From the IMG/VR virus record IMGVR_UViG_3300030450_001373, positions 1 to 34,996 of that record: a stretch of 34,996 nucleotides of DNA; one strand, written 5' to 3'. How positions within the stretch are numbered: position 1 is the stretch's first letter; every line of letters begins with the position of its first letter. The notes beneath the pieces were generated by a model. The model searched no databases. It was not told where the DNA came from and saw nothing but the letters and a program-made list of their open reading frames with translations. Made by a program: the position numbers and the translations under genes. Positions 21,665 to 28,579 of the stretch are shown here, piece after piece. This DNA is from a virus.

Positions 21665-22366
21665 ATGGGAATATTCAAAGAAGAAGAAAAAATAGAAGAT
21701 CATGATATAAAATACATAAAAATTGATGAAGTAACAAAGGAAGAATTAAATCCTAAAGATCATGACATAGAAGAGATCATTAAATCAATTCATAGATTCG
21801 GTTTTATAGAGCCATTAATAGTAAATGAAACAACAGGGAAGTTAGTGTCTGGACATGGTCGTTTAGAATCTATAAAAACAATTAAAGATAGAGGATATGA
21901 AACACCAGATGGAATAAGAGAAGAAAATGGAGAATGGCTTATTCCTGTTGTATCAAATATAAAATTTAAGAATGATGCAGAGGCTAGAGCTTATTTAATT
22001 GCAACAAATAGATTGGTTGAATTGGGTGGTTGGAACAATGATAAGTTGTCGGAAATGTTATCTGAATTAAAAGAAAGTAGCAATCTATTATTAGAGGGTG
22101 TTGGTTTTACTGAATTAGAAATGGATAAATTAAAAAATAAAAATGAAGTAGTAGAGCCAGAAGTTGATTTTGTTACAGAGCCATTAGAGGCTAATAATTA
22201 TGTGATGTTTTCTTTTAATAATGTTATGGATTGGGCAGTAGTGTCTGAACATTTGAATCTGGAAACTAAAGATGCCTTAGATTCAAAAGAGGGTTATAGA
22301 AGAAGAGGGCTTGGAAGAGTTGTAGATGGAAAAGTTTTATTAGAGATCTTAAATGAAAAAGACTAA
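21665..22366 (+). CDS. ParB-like domain protein
   Basis: 233 residues. The ParB / Srx N-terminal domain is seen at about 20-70 (H-D-I-E-E-I-I-K-S-I-H-R-F-G-F-I-E-P-L-I then K-L-V-S-G-H-G-R-L-E-S), followed by A-R-A-Y-L-I-A-T-N-R-L-V-E-L-G-G-W. The C-terminal part (N-Y-V-M-F-S-F-N-N-V-M-D-W, then G-Y-R-R-R-G-L-G-R-V) is shared by phage ParB-like proteins of actinophages. Such proteins bind or nick DNA, or use nucleotide binding, in phage and mobile elements. ATGA-type overlap with the glycosyltransferase gene (14 nt) indicates a functional pair. Confidence 0.85.
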   Translation: MGIFKEEEKIEDHDIKYIKIDEVTKEELNPKDHDIEEIIKSIHRFGFIEPLIVNETTGKLVSGHGRLESIKTIKDRGYETPDGIREENGEWLIPVVSNIKFKNDAEARAYLIATNRLVELGGWNNDKLSEMLSELKESSNLLLEGVGFTELEMDKLKNKNEVVEPEVDFVTEPLEANNYVMFSFNNVMDWAVVSEHLNLETKDALDSKEGYRRRGLGRVVDGKVLLEILNEKD

Positions 22367-23102
22367 ACAATTCATAATCAGCTTAAATAGAGCAGATAAT
22401 GTTATAACTGCTAAATGGAATAAACTTGCAACAATAGTAGTGAGAGAAGATCAAGAAAAAGAATATAAAAAACACAATGAGAATAAGATCTTAGCTATTC
22501 CAATGGAAGAAGATGGAAACTGTGCTAAAAAGAAAAATGCTGTATTAAACAGATTTGTTGATGAGAATGTTTTGATTTTAGATGATGATATAACTGCTGT
22601 TGGATACCATGAAAAAGGTAGAGTTAAAAAAGTAAGTGATCAATATTTACAGGAGTTTTGCGATAATATGTTTCAAATGACAAAAGATCTTAATACAGTT
22701 CTATGGGGTGTAAATATGCAGAGTGATAAAAAGTTTTATAGAGAATATTCGCCTTTTTCTTTTAATTCAGCAGTTCTTGGCCCATTTACTGCTATAAGAA
22801 ATGTTGATCGGAGTATTAGGTTTAATGAAAAGGATATATTTTTAAAAGAAGATTATGATCTATCTCTTCAAGTCTTAAACAAATACAGAAGATTGTTGAG
22901 AAATAATAAATGGTTTTATATATCAGAACATATTGAATTAGAGGGAGGATTGTCTGGTTTAAGATCTCAAAAAATAGAAATGGAACACAATATAAGATTA
23001 CAAAAGAAATGGGGATCTCGTATAGTGAAGATCAATAGAAAAACACAGAATCAAAATAAAACAATTAATCCGATTGTAAAAGTGCCTATTAAAGGAATTT
23101 AA
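22353..23102 (+). CDS. GT-A-like glycosyltransferase, resembling TET/JBP-associated (TAGT / GREB1-type) enzymes
   Basis: 249 residues. The pattern V-L-I-L-D-D-D-I (Asp77-79, metal/nucleotide-sugar site), preceded by N-C-A-K-K-K-N-A-V-L-N-R, then L-G-P-F-T-A-I-R-N and F-L-K-E-D-Y-D-L-S-L (165-172) is that of a GT-A-fold transferase. The closest family that I can recall is the phage TAGT group, proposed to glycosylate modified bases in DNA. No TET/JBP oxygenase, dNMP hydroxymethylase or other base-modifying partner is visible in this genome, so the substrate is open. It overlaps the ParB-like gene and leads into a nuclease gene. Confidence 0.75.
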   Translation: MKKTKQFIISLNRADNVITAKWNKLATIVVREDQEKEYKKHNENKILAIPMEEDGNCAKKKNAVLNRFVDENVLILDDDITAVGYHEKGRVKKVSDQYLQEFCDNMFQMTKDLNTVLWGVNMQSDKKFYREYSPFSFNSAVLGPFTAIRNVDRSIRFNEKDIFLKEDYDLSLQVLNKYRRLLRNNKWFYISEHIELEGGLSGLRSQKIEMEHNIRLQKKWGSRIVKINRKTQNQNKTINPIVKVPIKGI

Positions 23103-23581
23103 TGAGCAAAAAAGATATTGAATGGCGAGAAGATGAAACATTCTCGGAGTATAAAGCTAGAAAACACGCAGGTATGCAGGGAATGGGACAAAAGAATGTT
23201 AAAAACAAAGATCAATGGACACCTGCACAAAAAAGAGGATTGAATAATAAGAATAAAGGTAGAAGAAAACAAAACCTAGCTAGAAAAAAATTAAAGATAC
23301 CAGATACAAAGTTTAGATCACAAATGGGGCATGAAGAAAATTGGAGAGGTGCTGTTAAGGTTGAAGTAAAAGCAGGGAAACAAGTACAAACTATCTGGAA
23401 GAAATATCAAGATGCTAAAATTCAATCTACTCATAACAATATAATCGGAGATACTAGACCATTTGTATTTGTTGCTATGCCTGATGGAACAACTAATGGT
23501 TTAGTGATATTTGAATTAGATAAGCTAGAGGAAGTTGTGTTTTCTTTTCTGGAAACATGGGAAGAAGAAAATAACAATTAA
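23102..23581 (+). CDS. PD-(D/E)XK-like nuclease, possible Holliday-junction resolvase
   Basis: 159 residues. The block F-R-S-Q-M-G-H-E-E-N-W-R-G-A-V-K-V-E-V-K-A-G has E78/E79 and V-E-V-K (Glu88, Lys90), the arrangement of PD-(D/E)XK nucleases; it is preceded by N-K-G-R-R-K-Q-N-L-A-R-K-K-L. R-P-F-V-F-V-A-M-P-D-G-T follows at about 120. Proteins of this type in actinophages are annotated as resolvases. It could process recombination intermediates made by the Rad52-like protein downstream, or belong with the ParB-like / glycosyltransferase pair. Start overlaps the previous stop. Confidence 0.75.
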   Translation: MSKKDIEWREDETFSEYKARKHAGMQGMGQKNVKNKDQWTPAQKRGLNNKNKGRRKQNLARKKLKIPDTKFRSQMGHEENWRGAVKVEVKAGKQVQTIWKKYQDAKIQSTHNNIIGDTRPFVFVAMPDGTTNGLVIFELDKLEEVVFSFLETWEEENNN

Positions 23582-23616
23582 AACTAAGGTTTAATTCTTA
23601 ATATGTTAATATAAAA

Positions 23617-23664
23617 ATGAAATCCTTTAATCAAACAGGCAACTGCAAGATTAGGGGATTTCAT
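23617..23664 (+). ncRNA. Strong composite hairpin, possible structured RNA
   Basis: ATGAAATCCTTTAATC (23617-23632) pairs with GATTAGGGGATTTCAT (23649-23664), a 16-bp stem with two G-U wobbles. The 16-nt loop holds a mini-stem CAG-GCAA-CTG, i.e. a GNRA tetraloop. It is followed by ATATTTTG, not a clear T-run. A TTAATA-like -10 lies upstream. It may be a terminator for the nuclease operon or a small regulatory RNA. Conservation was not tested. Confidence 0.55.
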
Positions 23665-23681
23665 ATTTTGTCTAGACTTAA

Positions 23682-23900
23682 ATCTATAATTTAAGTATTA
23701 TTAATAAATATGTAAATAAGATTTTAGATCTGAAATGTGAAACTTGTAAAAAAGTTTTAACTTTAGGAAAGTTTTACATAGGAGATGGAATAGTCTGCAT
23801 TTATTGTGGATCTGTTCAGAGATTTACTAGATCTATATTTGGAAGAGTAAGATTAAGATCTTCGCTTGAATGGAGCGTTGATTGGTTAGATAAAAGCTAA
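23682..23900 (+). CDS. Zinc-ribbon reading frame lacking a standard start codon
   Basis: From the TAA at 23679 to the stop at 23898 the frame is open and encodes K-C-E-T-C-K-K-V-L-T-L-G-K-F-Y then V-C-I-Y-C-G-S, a clear C-x2-C / C-x2-C ribbon, followed by a basic stretch. No in-frame ATG, GTG or TTG exists before the first Cys; candidates are ATT 23697 or CTG 23730. It could be a real gene with an unusual start, or a gene that lost its start. A terminator follows directly. The end is certain, the start is not. Confidence 0.5.
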   Translation: MYNLSIINKYVNKILDLKCETCKKVLTLGKFYIGDGIVCIYCGSVQRFTRSIFGRVRLRSSLEWSVDWLDKS

Positions 23901-23902
23901 AT

Positions 23903-23944
23903 GGCGGGTGCCTTTCTTATTCATTTAAAAAAAGCCCGCCTTTT
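23903..23944 (+). terminator. Terminator before the HTH gene
   Basis: GGCGGG (23903-23908) and CCCGCC (23935-23940) form a GC-rich stem with a loop of about 26 nt, then TTTT. GC content is unusual for this genome. It separates the recombination/nuclease block from the HTH gene. Confidence 0.75.
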
Positions 23945-23961
23945 AGCATGAAAGGAAAAGA

Positions 23962-24162
23962 ATGATTGATCCAATAGGAGTTTCAGAAATTGCTGATATG
24001 TTAGGTGTAACAAGACAAGCTGTTAGCCAATATAAGTTTCATGGTAAATTACCAGAGCCAATTAAAGTTTTAGCGCAAGGCCCGATCTGGGATAAGGAAG
24101 AGATTGAAAACTTTATTAATGATAAAGGGATTCAAGATCGTAGAAAAAAAGTGTCACAGTAA
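23962..24162 (+). CDS. Small HTH DNA-binding protein, AlpA / excisionase-like
   Basis: 66 residues. I-G-V-S-E-I-A-D-M-L-G-V-T-R-Q-A-V-S-Q-Y is a helix-turn-helix, and G-P-I-W-D-K-E-E-I-E-N-F matches the wing/helix seen in AlpA and MerR-type small regulators. GAAAGG precedes the ATG. With no integrase in the genome an excisionase role is unlikely; transcription control of early or replication genes is favoured. Confidence 0.8.
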   Translation: MIDPIGVSEIADMLGVTRQAVSQYKFHGKLPEPIKVLAQGPIWDKEEIENFINDKGIQDRRKKVSQ

Positions 24163-24199
24163 GAATTTAATATAAACATATATAAAAAAAGGGAGAAAA

Positions 24200-24853
24200 G
24201 TGAAAGAAAGAAAAACTCAAATAGAGCTTTCTAAGGCTTGGAATAAAAGTTTTGTAAAGCAATTAAAAATGAGCTATGGATCTATAGATTATGTAGAACA
24301 TACTCAAGTAACTCAAAAATTAATAGCATTGATTCCAGATGTTCAAATGAAATTGGAAAGCCACATATACGACAAAGTTGAAGATGAGAATGGTGTAAGA
24401 AGAAAATTCCTAACAGGTGTTGTATATACAATAAGTGGAACAATAGATGGAGAGTTTAGAACTGTTACTGAGGCAGGAATGTGCGATAAGCCATTTTTCG
24501 CTGAAGGCAATAGGAAAGTTTCAAACAATGGAGAAAGACTAAAAGAGTGCATTTCTGATGCAATTAAGAGATGTGCTATGAGGTTGGGGGTTGGGATTGA
24601 GCTTTATGACACTCAATCTTGGCTCTCTTCTTTCTTGTCTGGATCTAAAACTGTTCCTAAAAAAGCAGAAGAGAAAGCACCTCGTAAACAAAAAGGTGCT
24701 ATGGCTTATGATGGGGCTAACAAAGAAAGAAGTGAGTCTGCTGATAGAGTTATTGAAAAAACAAAGAAAACTTCTGATGGTTTAGAAAATGGAAAAAAGA
24801 AACTAGATAAGCTAGTAGAAGAAATATCGGAGAAGAAAAAAATAGATTCGTAG
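24200..24853 (+). CDS. Rad52-like single-strand annealing protein
   Basis: 217 residues from GTG 24200, with GGGAG upstream. S-D-A-I-K-R-C-A-M-R-L-G-V-G-I-E-L-Y matches the Rad52/22 superfamily core (N-A-x-S-D-A-L-K-R-A-A-x-x-x-G-x-G). The N-terminus I-E-L-S-K-A-W-N-K-S-F is acceptable for this fold, and residues 150-217 are a low-complexity charged tail that may bind ssDNA-binding proteins. It would anneal single strands during recombination-dependent replication. No 5'-3' exonuclease partner is evident. Confidence 0.8.
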   Translation: MKERKTQIELSKAWNKSFVKQLKMSYGSIDYVEHTQVTQKLIALIPDVQMKLESHIYDKVEDENGVRRKFLTGVVYTISGTIDGEFRTVTEAGMCDKPFFAEGNRKVSNNGERLKECISDAIKRCAMRLGVGIELYDTQSWLSSFLSGSKTVPKKAEEKAPRKQKGAMAYDGANKERSESADRVIEKTKKTSDGLENGKKKLDKLVEEISEKKKIDS

Positions 24854-24908
24854 ATGTCTAACTGAATAATTAAGATAAGTTATAATAACAATTCAAGTTA
24901 GGGGATTT

Positions 24909-25676
24909 ATGAAAATACAAAGCGAGTTTTACTTCTCAATCGTTCCAGAGTGGTTAATAGAAAGCAAAGTTTCAGATGGTGCTTTTAGGATCTATGCAAC
25001 TTTATGCAGGTTTGCTGATAAAGAAGATGGATCATGCTATCCAAGTATTAAAACAATCGGAAACAGGTGCGGTAAAAGTCCTAGTTCGGTTAAAAGAGCT
25101 TTAAAAGAATTAAAAGATCTTGGAATAATAAAAGTAGAAGAAAGATACATTGATGATAAAGGTCAAACAAGCAATCTTTATACTGTGATTTATGATCAAT
25201 ACAAGACAGGTGTCAAAAATGGACTAACAGGGGAGTCCAAATCTGATCTGGGGGGTAGTTCTAATATGGACTACAAACTAAAGAAGAATAACCATAGTCA
25301 TATAGTAAAAGCTGATAAATCTGGTCGGAAAGAAATGTTTAGAGCTTTATGTGATTCAATAGGTTTTGAGCCACAAACTAAATCTGAAATCGGAGGATTC
25401 AACAAAGTAGTGAAAGAGATTACAGAGGCAGGAGGAACAGTAGATCAGATACAGGAAAGAGTAAAGATCTATAAAAAGAAATGGAAAGGAATGACAATTA
25501 CACCTTATGCTATTTCTAAGAATTGGAGTATCTTAGGAGAGATGGTTGAAGAAAATAGAGAGCCGATTCCTTATAGCTGTGAAGAGAGTGGACACAAATG
25601 GATAGATCTGGAGTATGGAGGAGATTATGAAATTTATCAGTGCTTACATTGTAAAAGTGAGAAAAGTAATGGCTAG
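24909..25676 (+). CDS. Winged-helix replication protein (HTH_36 type) with C-terminal zinc motif
   Basis: 255 residues. The N-terminal winged helix V-S-D-G-A-F-R-I-Y-A-T-L-C then Y-P-S-I-K-T-I-G-N-R-C-G and S-S-V-K-R-A-L-K-E-L-K-D-L-G-I matches HTH_36 proteins, used as phage replication initiators. Residues 100-215 are a separate charged and helical region. The C-terminus C-E-E-S-G-H-K-W and Y-Q-C-L-H-C gives a zinc site. It follows the Rad52-like gene after a TATAAT-containing spacer, so origin recognition or helicase loading is likely. No helicase is seen in the window. Confidence 0.8.
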   Translation: MKIQSEFYFSIVPEWLIESKVSDGAFRIYATLCRFADKEDGSCYPSIKTIGNRCGKSPSSVKRALKELKDLGIIKVEERYIDDKGQTSNLYTVIYDQYKTGVKNGLTGESKSDLGGSSNMDYKLKKNNHSHIVKADKSGRKEMFRALCDSIGFEPQTKSEIGGFNKVVKEITEAGGTVDQIQERVKIYKKKWKGMTITPYAISKNWSILGEMVEENREPIPYSCEESGHKWIDLEYGGDYEIYQCLHCKSEKSNG

Positions 25677-26010
25677 AATAAAGAATATGAAAACATATTT
25701 TTCAAAATATAATTTTGGCTTTGCATCAGTTCTTCATTATGTAGAAGAAACTACTGATCTGTTTTATTTGATTGATGGGTTTGAATGTATTGATCCTAAT
25801 CCAATCTATGAGGGTGGAATGTTGATAAGGGCTTTGGGATCAGTTATTGCAATACATTTAACAAGAGAAAATGCGGACTTTGCTATTCAGATCATAGAAG
25901 ATTCTGAAGTCTATGGATCATCTAAAATTCAATTTTTAATTCTTCCAACAGGAGAAGATCTATTGATCTTTTTAGGATCATTAAGAGAACAAATAGCTAA
26001 TCCCCTCTAA
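25669..26010 (+). CDS. Unknown protein at the end of the replication operon
   Basis: 113 residues from ATG 25669, which overlaps the stop of the replication gene; the frame is open to 25615 but that part lies within the upstream gene. It reads M-A-R-I-K-N-M-K-T-Y-F-S-K-Y, then hydrophobic-rich strands such as A-L-G-S-V-I-A-I-H-L-T. No recognised motif. A terminator follows immediately. Confidence 0.7.
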   Translation: MARIKNMKTYFSKYNFGFASVLHYVEETTDLFYLIDGFECIDPNPIYEGGMLIRALGSVIAIHLTRENADFAIQIIEDSEVYGSSKIQFLILPTGEDLLIFLGSLREQIANPL

Positions 26011-26024
26011 ACAGGACACATACT

Positions 26025-26044
26025 AAGCCGCTAAGGGCGGTTTT
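26025..26044 (+). terminator. Terminator of the replication operon
   Basis: CCGC (26028-26031), loop TAAGG, GCGG (26037-26040) then TTTT. A-run and G-U pairs extend the stem to 7. A second inverted repeat, CGCTAAG (26029-26035) with CTTAGCG (26063-26069), overlaps the stem and could form an alternative fold. Confidence 0.75.
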
Positions 26045-26107
26045 ATTTAATTAGGGTATGTACTTAGCGAATCAATAATCTATAAAATATATAAAAAAAA
26101 TCTACTT

Positions 26108-26143
26108 AATTCCTATACTTTATTTAAATCACAGGTTTAAAAT
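26108..26143 (+). promoter_or_regulatory. 36-nt repeated promoter, copy 3
   Basis: TAAAAT at 26138-26143 with TATACT upstream at an 18-nt spacing. It differs from copy 2 at only two positions in the 36-nt block; the 23-nt leader with GAAAGGCAAA then ATG is also nearly identical. It heads the long accessory operon 26167-29942. Confidence 0.87.
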
Positions 26144-26166
26144 AGATTATTAAAAGAAAGGCAAAA

Positions 26167-26496
26167 ATGAAAAATATAAAAGAAATAGATCTAACTAAAG
26201 GTCTTGAAGTAAAAGAATACGCAAAGGAATTAGCTAAGAAAGAATATGATTCTGAAGTAGTTAGTTTTGATAATTGGAATAAAGAAATTCGTGCAGATGT
26301 TACAGTCTGTTGCGGTGATGATATTGAAGATATTACTTATGATTTCTGCTTAGAAGATTCTGATAGTGGAGAAATTTATGATGTATATTGTGGAAGTAAG
26401 TGTTTCATAGTTCAGCATAATTTTGTAAATCGTTTTAATGATGATTGGAAAGAAATCACAAAAGAACAAATAGATCTTATAAGTGTGAATTGCTAA
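26167..26496 (+). CDS. Accessory operon protein of unknown function
   Basis: 109 residues, acidic: M-K-N-I-K-E-I-D-L-T-K-G-L-E-V-K-E-Y-A-K, then T-V-C-C-G-D-D-I-E-D-I and Y-C-G-S-K-C-F-I-V. Several Cys; no C-x2-C pairs in ribbon layout apart from the loosely spaced ones. First gene of cassette 3. GAAAGG ribosome site. I do not recognise a family. Confidence 0.75.
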   Translation: MKNIKEIDLTKGLEVKEYAKELAKKEYDSEVVSFDNWNKEIRADVTVCCGDDIEDITYDFCLEDSDSGEIYDVYCGSKCFIVQHNFVNRFNDDWKEITKEQIDLISVNC

Positions 26497-26894
26497 TGGA
26501 TCATAAAAACAAAATGAATCCATATTTTGTAAGAGTTAAAGGATCATATAAAAGATTTTCAGATACGCCAATACAAAGATTCAATGAAACATTCTTAGTT
26601 AAATTAGGCAATGAAATGGATAATGTAGATGCGCAAAATATTGTTTCATCTTATATCGGAAGAGTTACAGGTTTTACAAGCATGGATATTTATGAAGTTG
26701 AGATCGGAGAAAAAGAATTTCAAACACCTAAAAATTATTTTCATGTTAATAATGAAAGCAAAGATTTAATGACACAAGCTAGTCCAAAAGAGATCGGAAA
26801 AGATCTTATAGTTGGAATGGAAAGTTACATTAAACAATGTAAGAAATTAATTAAAGATCATGAAAAGCTCATGGATCTTAAAGGGGGAAAATAA
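26496..26894 (+). CDS. Unknown protein with C-terminal helical region
   Basis: 132 residues from ATG 26496, which overlaps the preceding stop by one base; the frame is open further upstream but only inside the previous gene. M-D-H-K-N-K-M-N-P-Y-F-V-R-V-K-G opens a beta-rich region; residues 95-132 are a Lys/Glu coiled coil ending L-M-D-L-K-G-G-K. No motif recognised. The stop shares a base with the next start. Confidence 0.72.
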   Translation: MDHKNKMNPYFVRVKGSYKRFSDTPIQRFNETFLVKLGNEMDNVDAQNIVSSYIGRVTGFTSMDIYEVEIGEKEFQTPKNYFHVNNESKDLMTQASPKEIGKDLIVGMESYIKQCKKLIKDHEKLMDLKGGK

Positions 26895-27376
26895 TGAGCA
26901 GATCAATGAAAAGCCTTGAAGAAACTTTTGAATCTATTATTACAGAAGAATATACAGCAAGAGATATTGAATTTGATCTTTATGGAAATAATATTTATTA
27001 TAGAAAATTTCTTGGAATGAATTACAGAATCGTTGAGGGAAGATTACCAAATAAAAAAAGATATGGAAGTGAAACTTTCTGGTATTTTACAAATGGAGAA
27101 GTAAATGATAGGCAATGTTCTTCAATGTTGAAATATAAATATTCTAATTCTTTAAAAGCACAAGCATTAATAAAATTTACTTGCAAAGAAATAATATCAG
27201 CCGAACAGGGATATCAAAATGCTTATTATGTTCATGCAACAGGAGGATCTGATGGCCTTCCAGTTGATTATAATCCAGAAACATTCTGTGATCCAAAATG
27301 TGCTATGAAATGGAAATCACAAGATTATATAGATCTAATGGCTAAAGAAGAACAGGAAAGATTAGACAATGAATGA
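26894..27376 (+). CDS. Unknown protein with C-x3-C motif
   Basis: 160 residues. The body is rich in Tyr (N-N-I-Y-Y-R-K-F-L-G-M-N-Y-R-I-V), with F-T-C-K-E-I near 95 and P-E-T-F-C-D-P-K-C-A-M-K-W near 138. The late C-x3-C could be half of a metal site. No family recognised. Tail overlaps the small gene that follows by 8 bases. Confidence 0.72.
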   Translation: MSRSMKSLEETFESIITEEYTARDIEFDLYGNNIYYRKFLGMNYRIVEGRLPNKKRYGSETFWYFTNGEVNDRQCSSMLKYKYSNSLKAQALIKFTCKEIISAEQGYQNAYYVHATGGSDGLPVDYNPETFCDPKCAMKWKSQDYIDLMAKEEQERLDNE

Positions 27377-27488
27377 TTCTAAGATTCTTCAGTTCTTATT
27401 AGCAAGTAATGATCTAGACAAAGAAACAAAAGAAAAAATTGCAAAAATTGTAATTGAAGAAATGAAAAGAAGAATAAATATGTCTTAA
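27369..27488 (+). CDS. 39-residue helical miniprotein
   Basis: ATG 27369 overlaps the previous gene's end. M-N-D-S-K-I-L-Q-F-L-L-A-S-N-D-L-D-K-E-T-K-E then a Lys-rich helix (A-K-I-V-I-E-E-M-K-R-R). Probably two helices. Unknown. Too short for most gene callers; tight packing and a good reading frame in the accessory operon support it. Confidence 0.6.
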   Translation: MNDSKILQFLLASNDLDKETKEKIAKIVIEEMKRRINMS

Positions 27489-27530
27489 TCAGAGGTTAAG
27501 ATAGTAATAAGAAAAAAAAGGGAGAGTAAA

Positions 27531-27884
27531 GTGGTGAAACAATTTGATAAAGATTGGTTACTAAATAAAAATAAAAAAAGCATCTTTAATTATGGATATA
27601 GTTATCCAGAGCCAGAGGTAGTTGTAGAAGACATAATTAAAGTTGTTGAAAAAGAAATTGAATATCTTAAAGCAAGAAAGAAAGGCTATGTTTTAAGATC
27701 AAGAAATTTATTCAATAAAATGACTAATCAGATTACAGGATTAGTTTTAGATAAGGAAATGGAAAGATGGAATGGGCTTTTGTTGATTCTAAAAACTCAA
27801 TTAAATGAGATCAAAATGTCTGAAGTGTTAGAGGGAGAGGCTATGGCTAATTCTGGACAAATGGATATTGATAATCATGTTTAA
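27531..27884 (+). CDS. Unknown accessory protein
   Basis: 117 residues starting GTG 27531 or GTG 27534, with AAAGGGAGAG upstream. E-P-E-V-V-V-E-D-I-I-K-V-V-E-K-E-I-E-Y-L opens a helix-rich protein, followed by L-L-L-I-L-K-T-Q-L-N-E-I-K-M. A TTAAGATAG -10-like element lies at 27497-27505. No family recognised. Confidence 0.68.
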   Translation: MVKQFDKDWLLNKNKKSIFNYGYSYPEPEVVVEDIIKVVEKEIEYLKARKKGYVLRSRNLFNKMTNQITGLVLDKEMERWNGLLLILKTQLNEIKMSEVLEGEAMANSGQMDIDNHV

Positions 27885-27990
27885 CCCAATAGGTTATTCC
27901 AAAAATTGTGTATTGTGTAATGAAGAAAGCGATATTATGGTTGGAAACATCTGTAAAGATTGCTACATAAATAAAGAAAAGGGGAAATAG
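27877..27990 (+). CDS. 37-residue zinc-ribbon miniprotein
   Basis: ATG 27877 overlaps the preceding gene. It reads M-F-N-P-I-G-Y-S-K-N-C-V-L-C-N-E-E then I-C-K-D-C-Y-I-N-K, giving C-x2-C and C-x2-C pairs spaced 11 residues apart, a classical short ribbon. Ends K-E-K-G-K. Function unknown. Confidence 0.72.
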   Translation: MFNPIGYSKNCVLCNEESDIMVGNICKDCYINKEKGK

Positions 27991-27992
27991 TA

Positions 27993-28208
27993 ATGAATGA
28001 ATTTGAATTTATTTGGCTAATGTTCTGGACTTTTTCGGTCATCATGAGCATAGGTCTTTTAACTCAATTAGCAATCTATCTTGCTTTTCAATATTATAAA
28101 TGGAATACAAGTCCATTTGATTTTGAAAAGAGATTAGATAGTGGAGAGATCTTAGATAAAGATAATATTTTTAAGATCACATATAAAGGTTGGGCTAATG
28201 AAAATTAG
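27993..28208 (+). CDS. Single-span membrane protein
   Basis: 71 residues. Residues about 6-35 are hydrophobic (F-I-W-L-M-F-W-T-F-S-V-I-M-S-I-G-L-L), followed by a soluble tail that contains F-D-F-E-K-R-L-D-S-G-E-I-L-D-K-D. A membrane protein in an early-type operon could affect host envelope or superinfection; unknown. GGGGAAATAGTA precedes the ATG. Confidence 0.72.
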   Translation: MNEFEFIWLMFWTFSVIMSIGLLTQLAIYLAFQYYKWNTSPFDFEKRLDSGEILDKDNIFKITYKGWANEN

Positions 28209-28302
28209 AAATTTTTTATTAGAAAAAATATATTCAAAAAAATATAACAAGTTTTTAGATAGGTTATTTATTAAATTGTTTTTATGGATAGAGGATAAAT
28301 AA
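28198..28302 (+). CDS. 34-residue basic/aromatic miniprotein
   Basis: ATG 28198 overlaps the previous gene; M-K-I-R-N-F-L-L-E-K-I-Y-S-K-K-Y-N-K-F-L-D then L-F-I-K-L-F-L-W-I. Strongly amphipathic, Phe/Leu/Lys-rich, so it may associate with membranes. Stop and next ATG are separated by one base. Unknown. Confidence 0.5.
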   Translation: MKIRNFLLEKIYSKKYNKFLDRLFIKLFLWIEDK

Positions 28303-28303
28303 T

Positions 28304-28579
28304 ATGAGCATTCTTGTTAAATACATTGAAGATAAAAAATCAGATAGAGAAAAGATCTTGGAGATCTTAGATAAGCCGAATGGATATATCTGTTCTAAAA
28401 CAAAAGATTTCGGAGGTAATGTTCGGAAGATCATATCTAAATTAAATTTAGAAGATGGAATGTTCATTGAAAGACTTCCATGTGATTTATGTGATCATAA
28501 AAACAAGCATGGAATGTATTGGAAAGAATGGGCTATGGATTACAGAGAAGTAAAGGAGAAGATTAATGGGATTTTATAA
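28304..28579 (+). CDS. Unknown protein with C-D-L-C-D-H motif
   Basis: 91 residues. M-S-I-L-V-K-Y-I-E-D-K-K-S-D-R then Y-I-C-S-K-T-K-D and P-C-D-L-C-D-H-K-N-K-H-G-M. The C-x2-C-D-H-x4-H layout resembles a metal site. No family recognised. Its 3' end overlaps the next ATG. Confidence 0.68.
   Translation: MSILVKYIEDKKSDREKILEILDKPNGYICSKTKDFGGNVRKIISKLNLEDGMFIERLPCDLCDHKNKHGMYWKEWAMDYREVKEKINGIL

Noticed and set aside
23900-23950. 16-codon frame running through the terminator (M-A-G-A-F-L-I-H)
   Set aside because: The ATG is formed by the stem of the terminator and the frame follows from it; no ribosome site.
24591-24785. Second-frame open stretch inside the Rad52-like gene
   Set aside because: Fully contained within a gene with a recognised fold; no ribosome site or conserved motif.
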